A stretch of 64,000 nucleotides of DNA from a virus. The position numbers were made by a program, and so were the translations under genes. The notes beneath the pieces were generated by a model, which did no database searches, had not been told where the DNA came from, and worked only from the letters and a program-made list of their open reading frames with translations. The stretch covers positions 1 to 64,000 of the IMG/VR virus record IMGVR_UViG_3300042886_000261. One strand, given 5' to 3'. Below, in pieces: positions 18,701 through 25,852 of the stretch (the stretch's first letter is position 1; the number at the start of each line of letters is the position of its first letter).

Positions 18701-19306
18701 TTATGAATTATAAGTAATAAGTAATTCAGTACCAGTTCCATCATATGTAAATGTAGAAGCAGCATAAGAATTATTAATACCATCAGCTCCAAAATTTACT
18801 GATTCACCTGGTTTAATTGTATCACCTAAGAAAGTTCCATTACCTGTTCCTACATTTGCTATAGAAAAGCTATATGTTACTGCAGCTATTGTACCTGATG
18901 TAGTTGTTCTAAAGTAAACTGGAGTTCTACTAACAGCTGATGTATTATTTACTATTTGAGCTAAGTAAGTATTAGGATTGATATAAGTAATTGGTGCAAC
19001 TGGTGTACCTGGAGTATTTGTTCCTGCTAAATAATAAACTGGTGGATCAAATGTTCCCGTACCTGCATTATAAATTCTTATCTCTAACCAAGTAACATCA
19101 TTAGCATCAATAACTAAGGCTGCTTCATATTCAGTTCCTGCTTGAATTGCAGTTAATATTTGGTTAAGTAATGAGTCAACATTAACAGTATTATTATTAA
19201 TATCAACTAAATTGTCACAGGTACACTCTTGACCATATAACATTTTTAATTGCCATGGCATATTGGTACCTTTGCCACCATATGTTTTTAAATTTCCTAC
19301 AGACAT
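18701..19306 (-). CDS. Fibre-region structural protein
   Basis: A 201-residue protein (MSVGNLKTYGGKGTNMPWQL) with a beta-rich C-terminus (TKPGESVNFGADGINNSYAA-like composition). A short coiled segment (NNNTVNVDSLLNQILTAIQ) precedes it. It is the first gene after a terminator and a TATATTTG promoter-like box at 19356, so it begins a fibre transcription unit. Possibly a fibre-base or adaptor protein. Confidence 0.6.
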   Translation of the reverse strand: MSVGNLKTYGGKGTNMPWQLKMLYGQECTCDNLVDINNNTVNVDSLLNQILTAIQAGTEYEAALVIDANDVTWLEIRIYNAGTGTFDPPVYYLAGTNTPGTPVAPITYINPNTYLAQIVNNTSAVSRTPVYFRTTTSGTIAAVTYSFSIANVGTGNGTFLGDTIKPGESVNFGADGINNSYAASTFTYDGTGTELLITYNS

Positions 19307-19355
19307 AATAATTTGATTTTATATATAATAATATACGCAAAAGATTCTAGATATA

Positions 19356-19363
19356 CAAATATA
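19356..19363 (-). promoter_or_regulatory. Candidate Bacteroidota-type promoter (-7 box)
   Basis: Minus-strand TATATTTG, an exact TAnnTTTG box, 50 bases upstream of the gene starting at 19306 and directly after the terminator hairpin at 19373-19390. Confidence 0.4.
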
Positions 19364-19365
19364 AA

Positions 19366-19395
19366 AAAGAAAAGCCACATTACTGTGACTCTTAC
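19366..19395 (-). terminator. Intrinsic terminator
   Basis: AGCCACA (19373-19379) / TGTGACT (19384-19390) with a 4-base loop. On the minus-strand RNA the one non-Watson-Crick pair becomes a U-G wobble, and the hairpin is followed by UUUUCUUUUUU, so it functions on the minus strand, ending the gene at 19406. Confidence 0.6.
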
Positions 19396-19405
19396 TTTTT
19401 AATTT

Positions 19406-19723
19406 TTATTCAGCAAAGCTGTGTGTATTAACTTCTAAAATTACTTTTTTAATCTTAGTTGGAAGATCATTAAAATTAATTTCAATTGGTATTGTATTTT
19501 CAACTGAATCAATTGAACTAATTAAATCTATAAATGCCCAGTATGGAGCATCTAAAATTACAGTAAAAAAATTAGTACTAAAGTAAGCAATAAAATCAGT
19601 TAATGCTTTTGCATCTGTTTTATTTTCTAAAGATGGTTTTATTACTACTTCTTGAGCACCTAAGTCAACTACAATTGTTTCCTCAATTTGTGTAGAAACA
19701 TTATTTGTTATTTTAATATCCAT
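19406..19723 (-). CDS. Hypothetical fibre-region protein
   Basis: A 105-residue protein (MDIKITNNVSTQIEETIVVD) with alternating beta and helix character. No family recognised. It lies directly downstream of a beta-helix fibre and before a terminator. Confidence 0.6.
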   Translation of the reverse strand: MDIKITNNVSTQIEETIVVDLGAQEVVIKPSLENKTDAKALTDFIAYFSTNFFTVILDAPYWAFIDLISSIDSVENTIPIEINFNDLPTKIKKVILEVNTHSFAE

Positions 19724-19726
19724 GGT

Positions 19727-21376
19727 TTAAAAATTTGGTAATGTTAATAATGGTTCTATTTCTAAATTATTTGTTGCATATTTATATAGAACTACATTTG
19801 AAACCGCAACATTTGAAATACTATTTTTTATTCCTAATGAAGGAGTAAAAGCATTAGAGTTAATTAAAAATCCACCTAATCCTGTTAAAACACAATCTGT
19901 TCTTAATAAATTTACTTCAGTTGCTGTTGCACTAACATTTATCATATCAATAGCAGCAACATCTTCTTGTAAAAATTGACATCCAATCATGTTTAATTTT
20001 GCTGAATTTCCAACTTGAAAAGCTGCTGTTACAGTACCTAATTGTTTAATGATTCTACATTTATTAAATAATATTTGTAAAGATTGAACAGCACTCATAA
20101 GAGTAGTAGTTCCTTTAAATGTAGGACTATTAAATATAATTTTTGTACTACTACTATTAAGTGCAGTACCACCATTACCACCTCCTAGATTTATATTACC
20201 ATTAAATGTAAGTGTATCATCATAACCTAATAAAATATAACTAAGCAAAGCTGTATTATTTCCTGCTTCAAAAAGTACATCCCCATTAACTATACATTCA
20301 AATCCTAAAGCAGAACCTTGTATTCTAAAAGCATATTTAGGATATGAAGCACCTGCAGTTTTAAATAACCATGATGGCGCAGTCATAACAATTTTACCAA
20401 TTGATGGTTGAGCTCCATTTGCAACAACAGCAATAATTGCATAAGTAAATTCAACTTGTGTTTTACATGTAAAATTAAAATTTGTAAGACCTCTAGTTGT
20501 AATATCATAAGCTGTAGTACCAAATATACATTTATCTAGTACAACAGTAACTGTAGACCATCCATTACTTGGTATAACACTAATACCCCTATTACCATAT
20601 CCTGCAGTTTTAATTAATGAATGAGCTTCAATATAAACATCTGTAGCGTAAAGACCAGTGTAAAGTGTAGCATTTTGAATAAATTGTCCATATCCTAACA
20701 CTATTGCTTTAACAGTAGTAATCTCATCAAAAAAACCACCTGATGTGAATATTACTCCTGGTTCACAATAAGTAATTATATTAGTTCTTAAAGTTACAGC
20801 TACTCCATATTCACCACTTCTTAAGTATATACAACCTGGGGAGGTTTCAGATACTCCAAATGCAATTAATGCTAATTGAGCTTCAAGAATATTGAAGAAA
20901 GGTTTACCTTCATTTCCTAAAACAGCAGTTGAATCATCACCATGTACTAAATCTACAAAAGCATAATGAGTATGAAGAACTGCACTAACTGAAACTAAAG
21001 GATTTCCAGAAGTTCCATCTCCTGTAACTGTAACTCCATCAACTGCAATATTAACTATTGGGTTTAAAGGATCTGTGTTATCTGTATCTAATCCAGTAAC
21101 TGAAGCAACACCAGTACTAGTATAATTAGGAATGTTTAATACTGTACCAATTAATGTTGATACTCCTGATGTACCTGTTGTAGTTAAAGTAAAAGGGAAT
21201 GGTAATAAAGGAGCAATACTATTAGCTAAATTAGTTGTAGTAATTAATGCTGGCTCATAGTGTCCACCAAAGTTTGGATTTCTAACACCAATGGTAAATA
21301 AATCACTTGCTTCTAAAAGTGTTTTTATTTTCCCTGCTTTAATCAGTGGAGAAAAATTAGTTAAATTATTTAACAT
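19727..21376 (-). CDS. Beta-helix tail-fibre/tailspike protein
   Basis: A 549-residue protein starting MLNNLTNFSPLIKAGKIKTL. I chose this ATG over an in-frame one 36 bases upstream because the longer reading adds a hydrophobic extension lying in the terminator/leader. Residues ~80-140 are a phage-fibre linker (LTTTGTSGVSTLIGTVLNIP; DGVTVTGDGTSGNP). From ~150 onward it is a pectate-lyase-like right-handed beta-helix (KPFFNILEAQLALIAFG, YLRSGEYGV, LGYGQFIQNATLY). Probable surface-binding or depolymerising fibre. Confidence 0.7.
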   Translation of the reverse strand: MLNNLTNFSPLIKAGKIKTLLEASDLFTIGVRNPNFGGHYEPALITTTNLANSIAPLLPFPFTLTTTGTSGVSTLIGTVLNIPNYTSTGVASVTGLDTDNTDPLNPIVNIAVDGVTVTGDGTSGNPLVSVSAVLHTHYAFVDLVHGDDSTAVLGNEGKPFFNILEAQLALIAFGVSETSPGCIYLRSGEYGVAVTLRTNIITYCEPGVIFTSGGFFDEITTVKAIVLGYGQFIQNATLYTGLYATDVYIEAHSLIKTAGYGNRGISVIPSNGWSTVTVVLDKCIFGTTAYDITTRGLTNFNFTCKTQVEFTYAIIAVVANGAQPSIGKIVMTAPSWLFKTAGASYPKYAFRIQGSALGFECIVNGDVLFEAGNNTALLSYILLGYDDTLTFNGNINLGGGNGGTALNSSSTKIIFNSPTFKGTTTLMSAVQSLQILFNKCRIIKQLGTVTAAFQVGNSAKLNMIGCQFLQEDVAAIDMINVSATATEVNLLRTDCVLTGLGGFLINSNAFTPSLGIKNSISNVAVSNVVLYKYATNNLEIEPLLTLPNF

Positions 21377-21402
21377 GATATTTATTTTTAGTTTAATGTA
21401 AA

Positions 21403-21433
21403 AATACCACAAACATATTATATCTGTGGTATT
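21403..21433 (-). terminator. Intrinsic terminator
   Basis: Perfect 9-bp inverted repeat AATACCACA (21403-21411) / TGTGGTATT (21425-21433). On the minus strand it is followed by UUUUACAUU; it separates the 78-residue gene from the beta-helix fibre. Confidence 0.65.
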
Positions 21434-21457
21434 TATATTTTTTTATTTTTTTTTTAA

Positions 21458-21694
21458 TTACGGTACTATTGGTGCAGGTACTTTTGTAGTTAAAATATCA
21501 CCTGATATACTATCACGGAAATATACTCCTAATCCAAATTCATTGTATACGTCAGTATTATTATATGAATTAACAAAAAAATCATATATTGCAGTTAATG
21601 CTACTGCTTTTTCATCTAATGATACTGAGTTATTCATCAATACTGATGCGTATACTTTAATATCTGCTTCTTTTAATGCTATTGGTGCTGCCAT
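21458..21694 (-). CDS. Hypothetical protein (78 aa)
   Basis: MAAPIALKEADIKVYASVLM, a small soluble helical protein with a Pro-rich tail (TKVPAPIVP). It sits in the fibre block and ends before a terminator. Function unknown. Confidence 0.55.
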   Translation of the reverse strand: MAAPIALKEADIKVYASVLMNNSVSLDEKAVALTAIYDFFVNSYNNTDVYNEFGLGVYFRDSISGDILTTKVPAPIVP

Positions 21695-21725
21695 TTTATT
21701 TATTTTTTATAGTTAATTAATTTAT

Positions 21726-21848
21726 TTATACTTTATCTTTTTTAATATATTCACTTTGTTTTTGTTTAAAAACTTCCATAGCTTTTTTTGTCACATCTGC
21801 TCCATACTTTTTTAATAAAAAAGCGGTTACTCTATTTTCTTTTTCCAT
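21726..21848 (-). CDS. Small hypothetical protein (40 aa)
   Basis: A 40-residue Lys-rich frame beginning MEKENRVTAFLLKKYGADVT. It follows the same spacing and leader style as its neighbours and fills the gap between two genes. Predicted helical. Function unknown. Confidence 0.5.
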   Translation of the reverse strand: MEKENRVTAFLLKKYGADVTKKAMEVFKQKQSEYIKKDKV

Positions 21849-21863
21849 AATTTTTAAGTTTTA

Positions 21864-22493
21864 TTAATTAATAAATTCTACTGTTTCATCTTCAGGTATT
21901 GCTATTGTAAAATCAATATTTACTTGAGCTTTAAATGGAGTAGCTGCTGCCATTACTAAAGTATACCAATGATCTTGTATAGTACTAATTGTATTATCAT
22001 CTGCTATAAGAGCATTTGTTGTTGAAATTAAATTACCTGCATTATTAGCTACTAAAACATTAAAGTTCATTGCAGAAGCAACAGTGTCATATATATTAGT
22101 ATTTTCTGCTAAGATTACTGTATCTTCTCTTACTCTAAATGAAGTATTAGAACCTGAAACAACTCCAATAAGCAGAGCATATGAACTTGAACCTGTAAGA
22201 TCAGCAATACCTTGTATTCTATATCTTTTAAGTACAGTACCATTTTTCTTAGTTATTGTACCACCTATTGCAGTCATAGTAGCTTGAACTGTTGGTTCAA
22301 TTGAACCTTGTACAAAGGTTACTGAAGGATCTGAAACTACAGCAGCAAAGTCAGCAACTGAAATAGTACCAGCTAAGTAGTCATCATCTCTACGTCCATC
22401 TTTAAGACCTAATGGTATTACTGTTTTAGCAGGGTCTACTGTTGTTACTATTCTCTTACCTTTAATCCAACTTATAAAATTTAATATATCCAT
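21864..22493 (-). CDS. Virion/fibre protein, MDILNFISWIK family copy 1
   Basis: A 209-residue protein starting MDILNFISWIKGKRIVTTVD. It shares its N-terminal ~20 residues and the following RRDDDYL/RKRDDKYL block with the protein at 22698, so the two are paralogues with divergent C-terminal beta-rich domains. The conserved N-terminus probably attaches to the virion and the variable part may contact the host or decorate the capsid. Confidence 0.65.
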   Translation of the reverse strand: MDILNFISWIKGKRIVTTVDPAKTVIPLGLKDGRRDDDYLAGTISVADFAAVVSDPSVTFVQGSIEPTVQATMTAIGGTITKKNGTVLKRYRIQGIADLTGSSSYALLIGVVSGSNTSFRVREDTVILAENTNIYDTVASAMNFNVLVANNAGNLISTTNALIADDNTISTIQDHWYTLVMAAATPFKAQVNIDFTIAIPEDETVEFIN

Positions 22494-22509
22494 GTTATTT
22501 ATTTTATGT

Positions 22510-22680
22510 TTATGCTCTAGTAAATAAATTTGCTTTTATTTCATTAGCTTTTTTTCTAATTTCTGCTTGACGTTTTTTGTCTCCTTTTACTTCTTCTTTA
22601 GCTGCTTTAGCTGCTTGAGCTTTAGTAAGTTTTACAGCAACTGGTTTACTCCATCCTGCTAGTTTATTAAATAATCCCAT
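22510..22680 (-). CDS. Small basic protein (56 aa)
   Basis: MGLFNKLAGWSKPVAVKLTK followed by an Ala/Lys-rich helix (AAKAAKEEVKGDKKRQAEIR). It lies between the two MDILNFISWIK paralogues. Short basic proteins of this kind can be minor virion or DNA-binding proteins; nothing more can be said. Confidence 0.55.
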   Translation of the reverse strand: MGLFNKLAGWSKPVAVKLTKAQAAKAAKEEVKGDKKRQAEIRKKANEIKANLFTRA

Positions 22681-22697
22681 GATTAATATTTTTTAAA

Positions 22698-23369
22698 TTA
22701 GTATATAATAAAATTTATTTCTTCACCTTCAATAGTTAAGAACTCATATTCAAATGAAACTTTAGCATCAATACCATCAATACCAGCAGTAGCCGCATCT
22801 ATTACTAAATACAAATCTACTTCAGTTGGAGAATAATTATCTAATGCAATAGTCATATATTCTGCAGGAATTCTAGCACCACTATTATCATCTGTTACAA
22901 ATGCACCATTTGCAAAAGCAGATGCAAGTGATGATGGTGTTAATCCATTAGAAGTTACTGACCCAGATGTTTTCCATGGCAAATTAAAATTAAGACCATT
23001 AAGACATTGTATTGTACCAATGTATTCTACAATACTATTATCTGCAATAAGATCATATGATCCACCTATTTTTTGACCAACTAGATTTGCTGCAAATGCT
23101 GTAGGAAAAGCAGGAGTATCTTCAATTCTTGTACAAGTTTTAATCATTGATGGTGTAATGATCCAAGGATAATCATCTAAGATACCTGTTTTATAAGTAC
23201 TATTAGCTTGACAACCTGCAGCAACTGCATCATTTAATGTCATTGCTACTGTAAGATATTTGTCATCTCTTTTTCTTGAGGGCGCACCTACAGCAACTAA
23301 AGATCCATCTGGAGGTGTAGTAGTTACACGCTTTGCTTTGATCCAGGAAATAAAATTTAAAATGTCCAT
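22698..23369 (-). CDS. Virion/fibre protein, MDILNFISWIK family copy 2
   Basis: A 223-residue paralogue of the 21864 gene, starting MDILNFISWIKAKRVTTTPP. After the shared N-terminus the proteins diverge, this one with a beta-rich region (TVAMTLNDAVAAGCQANSTY) and an acidic end (EYEFLTIEGEEINFIIY). Probably a virion surface protein. It begins after the terminator-like repeat at 23421. Confidence 0.65.
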   Translation of the reverse strand: MDILNFISWIKAKRVTTTPPDGSLVAVGAPSRKRDDKYLTVAMTLNDAVAAGCQANSTYKTGILDDYPWIITPSMIKTCTRIEDTPAFPTAFAANLVGQKIGGSYDLIADNSIVEYIGTIQCLNGLNFNLPWKTSGSVTSNGLTPSSLASAFANGAFVTDDNSGARIPAEYMTIALDNYSPTEVDLYLVIDAATAGIDGIDAKVSFEYEFLTIEGEEINFIIY

Positions 23370-23420
23370 GATTATTTTTTTTATATATATATACTATAAT
23401 ATACAAAATAATTATATAAA

Positions 23421-23476
23421 AAACAAAATCCCAGATTAATTTTCTGGGATTTCCTTACCTAGCTAGTCGAATAAAT
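23421..23476 (-). terminator. Terminator element, repeat copy A
   Basis: Perfect 10-bp stem AAATCCCAGA (23426-23435) / TCTGGGATTT (23443-23452). On the minus strand it is preceded by TAGGTAAGG and followed by TTTTGTTTTTT. The same arrangement recurs at 24811-24864 and 25041-25084. Confidence 0.7.
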
Positions 23477-23531
23477 AGTCTAATACTGAGAATAATAGTT
23501 TAGCTGTTGCAATATATAAATAATATTTTAA

Positions 23532-23753
23532 TTAGATATACTTTTTTAATTTTTTATTTCTAATTTTTTTTGTCTTATGTATACTTTTTCTAGCAGAGGT
23601 TCTAGCATTAACCATTTTGTTTTTAACTCTTAGGTCTTCCTTGAATACAATCTTATTACGCATTGCCATATCATCATTGTGACTCCCTCCTTGATTATAG
23701 TTAGGACCAACTGATGCACATGAATACAATAATAATATCAAGAACCATTTCAT
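23532..23753 (-). CDS. Small lipoprotein
   Basis: A 73-residue protein whose first 12 residues (MKWFLILLLYSC) form a short signal peptide with a lipobox ending in Cys12. After lipidation a Gly/Asn-rich linker and a very basic C-terminus (KKTKKIRNKKLKK) remain. An outer-membrane spanin or a surface lipoprotein that modifies the host envelope are both possible. It overlaps the upstream gene by 4 bases. Confidence 0.65.
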   Translation of the reverse strand: MKWFLILLLYSCASVGPNYNQGGSHNDDMAMRNKIVFKEDLRVKNKMVNARTSARKSIHKTKKIRNKKLKKYI

Positions 23754-24064
23754 TTCTTTAACTCAGCTATTCTTCTTTTTAAATATACTTCAGCTTTTTC
23801 CAGATCCTCTAACTCTTTAGTAGCATCTTTTTTTCCAGCACGTGCCAGATATTTAATTACATTACCTAAGTAAAAATCTTTATCAAGTCCCCATGCTTCT
23901 AGTACGTTGAATACTTCATATACATTTCCATCACCACCATAGTGTTCTGGTCTTAGTACAGGCTTAGGAGTTGTGTACTTAAAAGAGTTTGGTAATGCAT
24001 TATCATAATATCTATTCTTAGATTTCTCATTATAGAGATCACAAAGTTTATTCATATCTACCAT
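23750..24064 (-). CDS. DUF3310 protein (T7 Gp1.7-like)
   Basis: A 104-residue protein with the DUF3310 pattern: RPEHYGGDGNVYEVFNVLEA, then FYLGNVIKYLARAGKKDATK and EDLEKAEVYLKRRI. The family includes T7 Gp1.7, a nucleotide kinase acting on dTMP/dGMP. A role in nucleotide supply is likely, though many members are uncharacterised. It is encoded with a GroES-like gene and a lipoprotein in one short operon. Confidence 0.85.
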   Translation of the reverse strand: MVDMNKLCDLYNEKSKNRYYDNALPNSFKYTTPKPVLRPEHYGGDGNVYEVFNVLEAWGLDKDFYLGNVIKYLARAGKKDATKELEDLEKAEVYLKRRIAELKK

Positions 24065-24348
24065 ACTATTGCAATGTCATATTCACTTACCATCAACTTA
24101 ATACCTCCGTCAACTTCAATAGCTTCTGCATTCTTGATAGCATTAACACCAATGTAAACTACATCACCTGCCTCTAAAGTTTTAACTTCTTCACCAACTG
24201 CATACACTGTTAACTTGGTCCACTTCTTCATGTCCTCAGCATCCATGTGTGCTTTGTCAGCTTCACTTAATTCAATCACAGATTCTTTTCTTTCTGGCTG
24301 ACTGATTAATACTCTACGTCCTTTAAGACTTTTAATTGCTTTACTCAT
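24058..24348 (-). CDS. GroES-like co-chaperonin
   Basis: A 96-residue protein with the layout of GroES/Gp31 proteins: GRRVLISQPERK at the N-terminus, TVYAVGEEVKTLEAGDVVYIG in the middle, and a closing VDGGIKLMVSEYDIAIVW that parallels the ...VLAIVE end of GroES. The segment between residues 18 and 45 would be the mobile loop. Phage GroES analogues assist host GroEL in folding the capsid protein. Identity is by pattern only. Confidence 0.65.
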   Translation of the reverse strand: MSKAIKSLKGRRVLISQPERKESVIELSEADKAHMDAEDMKKWTKLTVYAVGEEVKTLEAGDVVYIGVNAIKNAEAIEVDGGIKLMVSEYDIAIVW

Positions 24349-24417
24349 AATACTATGTTTTAATTATCCAGTAAAGATAATAAATTTATTAAACAATTAA
24401 AGTTTAAACAAAAAAAT

Positions 24418-24443
24418 AAGTCTAGAATTTTACATCTAGACTT
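24418..24443 (-). terminator. Intrinsic terminator, AAGTCTA arms
   Basis: Perfect 9-bp inverted repeat AAGTCTAGA (24418-24426) / TCTAGACTT (24435-24443), followed on the minus strand by TTATTTTTTTG-like sequence. GGGTAAG precedes it, similar to the TAGGTAAG before the other minus-strand terminators. Ends the unit containing the gene at 24514. Confidence 0.65.
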
Positions 24444-24501
24444 ACCCTGATAACCAATCAAAACAATAACCATTATAAATCGCAAAACAATAATGATATC
24501 A

Positions 24502-24509
24502 CAAATATA
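24502..24509 (-). promoter_or_regulatory. Candidate Bacteroidota-type promoter (-7 box)
   Basis: Minus-strand TATATTTG just after the stop of the 24514 gene. A transcript from here would run about 75 bases into the terminator at 24418-24443 before reaching the GroES-like gene, an attenuator-like layout. Confidence 0.35.
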
Positions 24510-24513
24510 AGTA

Positions 24514-24777
24514 TTATTCAAATACCTTATACATCCTATTAAATTTTTTTTCTGGCATGAGTGAAAATGTACCGGCCCAATCCTGTATCACATAGTCCCC
24601 CGGTACTAATCTAATTTCACCATTATCAGTAGTGAGAAAAAAGCTATCAAATTTATGATTGATATAATTAATATGTCCCTCAAAATTCTCATATCCGGAA
24701 ATCTTAATAGCACATTCTTCTGTACCATCATACTGTATAGCCTCAATACTCTTAGGCCTTTCTCTATATAACTGCAT
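24514..24777 (-). CDS. PGDYVI-motif phage protein
   Basis: An 87-residue protein: MQLYRERPKSIEAIQYDGTE, ending LVPGDYVIQDWAGTFSLMPE then KKFNRMYKVFE. This is the layout of a widespread small phage protein family (xYRKKPVxIEA...GDWIIxGxxGExYxxxxxxFxxTYE) of unknown function. It is the first gene of the minus-strand region left of the divergent intergenic zone. Confidence 0.75.
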   Translation of the reverse strand: MQLYRERPKSIEAIQYDGTEECAIKISGYENFEGHINYINHKFDSFFLTTDNGEIRLVPGDYVIQDWAGTFSLMPEKKFNRMYKVFE

Positions 24778-24810
24778 AATAAATAATTTTAAGATACAAA
24801 GATAATAATA

Positions 24811-24864
24811 AAAACAAAATCCCCAGACATGTGCCCAGGGATTTCCTTACCTAACTAAATAAAT
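24811..24864 (-). terminator. Terminator element, repeat copy B
   Basis: AAATCCC (24817-24823) / GGGATTT (24838-24844), preceded on the minus strand by TTAGGTAAGG and followed by TTTTGTTTTTATT. Matches copy A in both the flanks and the outer stem, while the apex differs. Confidence 0.55.
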
Positions 24865-24886
24865 TTAAAAAAATTTATGATACATG

Positions 24887-24894
24887 CAAATATA
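24887..24894 (-). promoter_or_regulatory. Candidate Bacteroidota-type promoter (-7 box)
   Basis: Minus-strand TATATTTG directly downstream of the hairpin at 24906-24943. A transcript would meet terminator copy B after about 50 bases, before the gene at 24777. Confidence 0.3.
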
Positions 24895-24897
24895 CAA

Positions 24898-25030
24898 TAA
24901 AAAAACCCAGGTAGTAATTCTTGATCAGAGAAACTTTCCTGGGGGTAGTAAAGTTATAGACATTGTCCTTTCCCTTACTAAGAAGTCCAAACCTGGGACG
25001 CTGATCTTACGGGAAGCGTGTCTGGCACCT
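24898..25030 (-). ncRNA. Candidate small RNA in divergent region
   Basis: A minus-strand unit bounded by a TATATTTG box (25035-25042) and a textbook intrinsic terminator: CCTGGG/CCCAGG arms (24938-24943 and 24906-24911) followed by TTTTTTT. The ~130-base product contains a second hairpin (ACGCT/AGCGT) and no plausible protein. Length and start are inferred; expression is unproven. Confidence 0.35.
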
Positions 25031-25034
25031 AATA

Positions 25035-25042
25035 CAAATATA
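25035..25042 (-). promoter_or_regulatory. Candidate Bacteroidota-type promoter (-7 box)
   Basis: Minus-strand TATATTTG between repeat copy C and the candidate small RNA. No clear -33 box. Confidence 0.35.
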
Positions 25043-25084
25043 AAACAATTCCCCGGGAATACACCTTACCTATAATAAATAAAT
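25041..25084 (-). repeat. Terminator-like element, repeat copy C
   Basis: Near-palindrome ATTCCCCGGGAAT (25048-25060), preceded on the minus strand by ATAGGTAAGG and followed by TGTTTTA. Same order of parts as copies A and B (AAATAAAT, TAGGTAAGG, CCC/GGG hairpin, T-tract), but the spacing to the hairpin is a little different and no gene precedes it. Confidence 0.45.
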
Positions 25085-25221
25085 ACGGAGGTAGATTTAG
25101 TATATGCAGTAAGATGTAGTGGACCCTCCATAGCAAACCCCCCGGCCCTTCAGGCCTAGCTGGTACCCCCCATTGTTTAAAGGAATTCAGCTCACAACCA
25201 TTATGAAAAATACTAAAAATT

Positions 25222-25419
25222 ATGAGAACAGATATTAGAATTGTACTTGTGTTGGTGGATCCAACACTTGCTACTGCTGCACCTGAAGGTGCTAGAGTTA
25301 TTGCTATGAGCCAAGCTCAAGCAATGATCAACACCTGGATAACACAAGGTGTTCTTGTTAAATATAAAGTTGGCCCTTGTAATGACCACTTATTATTTGA
25401 GATTATAAGAACTAAGTAA
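25222..25419 (+). CDS. Small hypothetical protein, first plus-strand gene
   Basis: A 65-residue protein: MRTDIRIVLVLVDPTLATAA, then SQAQAMINTWITQGVLVKYK. It is the first rightward gene after the divergent region and ends in an intrinsic terminator overlapping its stop codon, so it is expressed alone. Its codon use is less A/T-biased than its neighbours. Function unknown; position suggests an early-expressed phage protein. Confidence 0.65.
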   Translation: MRTDIRIVLVLVDPTLATAAPEGARVIAMSQAQAMINTWITQGVLVKYKVGPCNDHLLFEIIRTK

Positions 25420-25440
25420 GGGTTATACCCTTATTTTTTT
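25418..25440 (+). terminator. Intrinsic terminator
   Basis: AAGGGT / ACCCTT hairpin (25418-25423 and 25427-25432) with a 3-base loop, followed by ATTTTTTT. It directly follows the 65-residue gene. Confidence 0.65.
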
Positions 25441-25499
25441 CTTGCCTGCGGCAGCTTTTATTTATTCAGCTCTAAACTATTAGGGATATAAATGTTTAA
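25433..25499 (+). repeat. Leader element copy 1 (hairpin with covarying stem)
   Basis: About 60 bases containing TGCC-tgc-GGCA then AGCTTTTATTTATTCAGCT, TAAACT and GGGATA, just upstream of the SSB-like gene at 25518. A diverged copy lies at 25953-26018, where the hairpin has become TGGC-ttt-GCCA. The compensating change suggests a conserved RNA hairpin. Confidence 0.5.
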
Positions 25500-25517
25500 T
25501 TAATTAAATTTAGAGTT

Positions 25518-25844
25518 ATGGAAACTGTTAAAGACCCAATTGCGGTTTGTACTATTAAAAGTATAGACGCAGAAATCAGTATCAATACCAATGGTAAAAG
25601 ATACAAAAAAGTAACTTTAATCACTGCTTCAGGGAAACCTGCTAGAGGAGTGATTTATGAAGTTGTGTGGGATAAAGTATCTCAGGGAGATGAAGTAAAT
25701 GTGGCGTTATCCTTAATGGATGATAACAAAACACTTATCCCAAGTGTATTAGGATTACCAATGGAATCATTATCATATGATGATTTTGGTATCACTGCAC
25801 CTGCACCTGCTGTTAAAGATGATATGGAAAACCCATTCTCTTAA
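25518..25844 (+). CDS. SSB-like OB-fold protein candidate
   Basis: A 108-residue protein (METVKDPIAVCTIKSIDAEI) with a five-strand-like pattern (YKKVTLITASGKPARGVIYE, GDEVNVALSLMDDNKTLIP) and an acidic, hydrophobic-ended tail (VKDDMENPFS), the hallmark of ssDNA-binding proteins that recruit partners. It is a single-gene unit flanked by terminators. An OB-fold and ssDNA binding are inferred, not demonstrated. Confidence 0.5.
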   Translation: METVKDPIAVCTIKSIDAEISINTNGKRYKKVTLITASGKPARGVIYEVVWDKVSQGDEVNVALSLMDDNKTLIPSVLGLPMESLSYDDFGITAPAPAVKDDMENPFS

Positions 25845-25852
25845 CACGGAAG

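Larger units (their letters stand above)
24778..25221. other. Divergent intergenic region, hairpin-rich
   Basis: No credible gene in this stretch. It holds two terminator-like repeats (copies B and C), two minus-strand TATATTTG boxes, a CCCAGG/CCTGGG hairpin, an ACGCT/AGCGT hairpin (around 24998-25022), and a GC-rich segment (about 25125-25180) containing GGCC-cttca-GGCC and runs of C, enclosed in part by GGAGG/CCTCC (near 25086 and 25124). The GC content is far above the surroundings. It could be a control region, a source of small RNAs, or an origin; the sequence alone does not decide. Confidence 0.5.

Noticed and set aside
12179-23369. A diversity-generating retroelement acting on the fibre genes
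   Set aside because: No reverse transcriptase is encoded here and no template/variable repeat pair was seen.
24884-25075. A 63-residue plus-strand reading frame in the divergent region
   Set aside because: It runs straight through two hairpins, a terminator T-tract and a promoter-like box; composition is unlike the neighbouring genes and there is no leader. Treated as non-coding.
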